Assembly (NCBI GenBank): GCA_027061425.1
Contig: JALSUN010000217.1
Span: 1 to 5,977, forward strand
DNA: 5,977 bases
Direction of reading: 5' to 3'
Source: Helicobacteraceae bacterium
GTDB lineage: Bacteria > Campylobacterota > Campylobacteria > Campylobacterales > Sulfurimonadaceae
Shown here: positions 5,829 through 5,977 of the stretch, piece by piece
How positions within the stretch are numbered: the first letter of the stretch is position 1
How the letters are laid out: the number at the start of each line of letters is the position of its first letter
The notes under the pieces: generated by a model
Told to the model about the DNA's origin: nothing
What the model saw: the letters and a program-made list of their open reading frames with translations, nothing else
The model's database searches: none
Position numbers and translations under genes: made by a program

Positions 5829-5977
5829 CTAGTGGCAACCACATCCTGTACCACAGCTCTCATCGTTAGATGCAGCAGCTGCTTGTTTTGGTGCTGCAGC
5901 TGTTGAACATGCTGATACACCAGGAGGTGTTGTTGGCTGAACGCTGGCATTGTCTACGCCGCCATCAGCATTGATCT
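5829..5977 (-). CDS. 3' end of an unidentified gene with a Cys-rich C-terminal tail
   Basis: An open frame enters from the right edge and ends at a TAG (5831-5829); 48 residues are visible. The segment INADGGVDNASVQPTTPPGV is followed by SACSTAAAPKQAAAASNDE, an Ala/Pro-rich and probably flexible linker, and then the tail SCGTGCGCH. With the earlier Cys23 there are four cysteines (23, 41, 45, 47) and a terminal His, which suggests metal or Fe-S binding. The frame is supported by the sensible composition, the clean stop and the terminator-like hairpin just beyond it. I do not recognise the family; the body of the protein lies outside the window. Confidence 0.6.
   Translation of the reverse strand, partial: INADGGVDNASVQPTTPPGVSACSTAAAPKQAAAASNDESCGTGCGCH

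Noticed and set aside
1..5977. CRISPR array, tRNA or rRNA gene, insertion sequence, attachment site
   Set aside because: No spaced direct repeats, cloverleaf patterns, transposase fragments or terminal inverted repeats were seen; nearly all the sequence is accounted for by the protein genes.

Overview
The window looks like chromosomal DNA from a member of the Campylobacterota (Epsilonproteobacteria), perhaps a Sulfurovum- or Sulfurimonas-like sulfur or hydrogen oxidiser. This is an inference from the general look of the proteins (a short DUF58/DUF4381/VWA set and a compact hybrid kinase plus GGDEF regulator) and from the moderate G+C; no marker gene settles it. There are six protein genes, two of them cut by the window edges. 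I see no RNA gene, CRISPR array, insertion sequence or prophage gene.

Positions 1-2334, minus strand: a tightly packed Bat/MoxR-type operon, read right to left. It holds a MoxR-family AAA+ ATPase (2334-1387), a DUF58 protein (1377-547), a small one-helix membrane protein resembling DUF4381 (545-162), and the N-terminus of a BatA-like membrane VWA protein (169 down to the left edge). Gaps are 9 bp, then 1 bp, then an 8 bp overlap. In the known family layout the MoxR ATPase acts as a chaperone-like remodeller together with DUF58 and membrane-anchored VWA proteins, assembling or activating an envelope or metalloprotein complex. The client here cannot be told from the window.

Positions 2335-2575: an AT-rich divergent intergenic region. 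It carries probable promoters for both directions and three small perfect palindromes clustered around the leftward promoter. Both flanking genes start with TTG codons behind good Shine-Dalgarno sequences.

Positions 2576-5793, plus strand: a two-gene signalling operon joined by an ATGA overlap. The first gene is a hybrid histidine kinase (one transmembrane helix, HisKA, HATPase, degenerate pseudo-receiver, intact receiver, Hpt, helical tail). The second is a response regulator with a receiver and a GGDEF diguanylate cyclase domain. The architecture implies a phosphorelay His69 -> Asp486 -> His635 -> Asp57 of the cyclase, controlling c-di-GMP synthesis.

Positions 5794-5977: a hairpin terminator region between convergent genes, then the 3' end of a minus-strand gene whose product ends in a cysteine-rich SCGTGCGCH tail after an Ala/Pro-rich linker.

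The leftward operon is clearly richer in G+C (about 50% in sampled lines) than the kinase operon (about 40% or less). I found no clearly new multi-gene system. The most distinctive points are the missing MIDAS aspartate in the DUF58 protein, the pseudo-receiver and unusual H-box of the kinase, the cyclase without an I-site, the palindrome cluster, and the cysteine-rich tail at the right edge.
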